Below are positions 4,539 through 5,322 of a stretch of 5,322 nucleotides of DNA, piece after piece. Positions within the stretch are counted from its first letter, which is position 1, and each line of letters starts with the position of its first letter. The notes under the pieces are model-generated. The model ran no database searches. It saw only the letters and a list, made by a program, of their open reading frames with translations, and was not told where the DNA came from. The translations under genes and the position numbers were made by a program. Source of the stretch: Methylococcaceae bacterium (GTDB taxonomy: Bacteria; Pseudomonadota; Gammaproteobacteria; Methylococcales; Methylomonadaceae); the NCBI GenBank assembly GCA_013140465.1, contig JABFST010000071.1:1-5322 (forward strand), read 5' to 3'.

Positions 4539-5322
4539 GCGCCCAGCTCGGCAATTAACGCCTTAATGGCGGTTTCTTGGGCGTTGATGCTGGCGCATAG
4601 GCGCAATTGTGCCGCAGCGCGGTGCAGGTTTTGCAAGGGTTCGGTCACTTTAAAATAGCGGTTGCCCTGCAAATAATCGGTATAAAAGCGCAGTCCCAGT
4701 TCAAACGGGATGAGGCGGATGGCGGGGTATAAATACTGGTAATCGGCGGCGGTAAAAAAATGTTTGGCTTCGGCTAAATAGCTTTTTAATACCGCGCGGC
4801 AAAGGCTAAGGTTAAAGCTGTCATCATCGCTGTTATGGCAACACGAGCGCAGACAATCGCCTATATCGTAATGCACTAAGCCCGGCTTGACGGTATCCAA
4901 ATCAATCAGGCTGATAATACGTCCACTGGTTTTGGCAAACAGAAAATTATTCAGCTTAGGATCGCCATGTATCACCCTCAGTTTTAACTCGCCCGTGTGT
5001 TTGGCGGTTTCCAAATCATCCGCCCAGTGTTGGTATTGGGCGATAGCCGCCGTGCAATAGGCGTTTAGCGGATCGTTGGGGATAGCCGTGGTGTGTGCCA
5101 CTTGCTGGTAGTTGCGCAAATAATCGGGCGCAATATGAAAGCCGGGTAAGGTGTCGTGCAATAACGCGGGCGGCAAGTCGCTGACTAAGCCGTGAAAATG
5201 CGCCAAGGCCCAACCCGTTTGTTTGGCTTCTTGGGTATGCTGTACGGTTTCTAGGCTGTCGGTGTCGGCAATAAAGCTTAAGGCACGCCAAATATCGCCG
5301 TCGGCATCTTCAAAATAAGCCT
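4535..5322 (-). CDS. APH-family phosphotransferase, N-acetylhexosamine kinase-like, N-terminus cut by window edge
   Basis: The frame is open to the window end, giving 261 residues; the real start is outside, and the TTG at 5206 is internal. FEDADGDIWRALSFI, at the cut N-terminus, is the lobe-linking segment of this family. HGDPKLNNFLF (118-128; bases 4969-4937) is the Brenner catalytic loop with Asp120 as catalytic base and Asn125 as metal ligand. IDLDTVKPGLVHYDIGD (139-155) is the DFG-like magnesium site. HGDxKLNN, IDLDT and PGL-YD-GD are also the pattern of NahK (N-acetylhexosamine 1-kinase) and its relatives, so the substrate is more likely a sugar than an aminoglycoside. About 100 residues are missing compared with the ~360-aa relatives. 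It is the first visible gene of a minus-strand operon; its TGA overlaps the MOSC start by four bases. Confidence 0.87.
   Translation of the reverse strand, partial: AYFEDADGDIWRALSFIADTDSLETVQHTQEAKQTGWALAHFHGLVSDLPPALLHDTLPGFHIAPDYLRNYQQVAHTTAIPNDPLNAYCTAAIAQYQHWADDLETAKHTGELKLRVIHGDPKLNNFLFAKTSGRIISLIDLDTVKPGLVHYDIGDCLRSCCHNSDDDSFNLSLCRAVLKSYLAEAKHFFTAADYQYLYPAIRLIPFELGLRFYTDYLQGNRYFKVTEPLQNLHRAAAQLRLCASINAQETAIKALIAELGA

Noticed and set aside
5016..5291. 91-codon minus-strand open frame overlapping the kinase
   Set aside because: The kinase frame carries the catalytic motifs and stays open to the window end; this is a shadow frame.
4535..5322. aminoglycoside resistance gene
   Set aside because: The motifs are those of the broad APH fold and are closer to N-acetylhexosamine kinases; nothing in the context supports antibiotic resistance.

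Overview
The window (about 5.3 kb, near 50% GC by eye) looks like chromosome from a gammaproteobacterium. Likely relatives are the Thiotrichales or Methylococcales type, but the sequence does not settle this. The gene types (transketolase, GtrA, EamA, MOSC, APH-type kinase, a degraded ParE-type toxin-antitoxin pair) and the palindromic intergenic repeats fit such a genome. Both ends cut through genes. The first 76 bases form a perfect inverted repeat that puts a stop codon in the transketolase frame, so the left edge is probably a contig end with a fold-back artefact.

Left part, plus strand: the C-terminal two thirds of a transketolase-family enzyme (to 1297), closed by a strong intrinsic terminator (1321-1352). 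Next comes a decayed toxin-antitoxin module. The antitoxin (1378-1597) has a good ribosome binding site, but its frame is broken by one extra base in a run of seven C. The ParE/RelE-like toxin (1587-1760) keeps only its N-terminal ~35 residues and then runs into unrelated sequence. A GtrA-family four-helix membrane protein (1741-2232) starts inside the toxin remnant.

Middle (2233-2633): a 400-bp gap between convergent genes, filled by two adjacent palindromic elements. The first is an imperfect inverted repeat of about 150 bp (2243-2394). The second (2409-2541) has arms that are themselves hairpins of GAGACGCGA-type sequence, and four tandem 15-bp units run from its left arm.

Right part, minus strand: a small signal-peptide/membrane protein of unknown function (3023-2634) with its own candidate promoter. 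Upstream of it is a tightly packed three-gene operon, transcribed from the right edge leftwards: an APH/NahK-like small-molecule kinase (cut by the window end), a MOSC-domain protein and a ten-helix EamA/DMT permease. The junctions overlap by 4 and 8 bases, so translational coupling is likely.

I found no complete novel system. The points most worth a second look are the decayed toxin-antitoxin locus and its junction with gtrA, the compound palindromic repeats, the divergent active-site region of the transketolase, and the coupled kinase-MOSC-permease operon.
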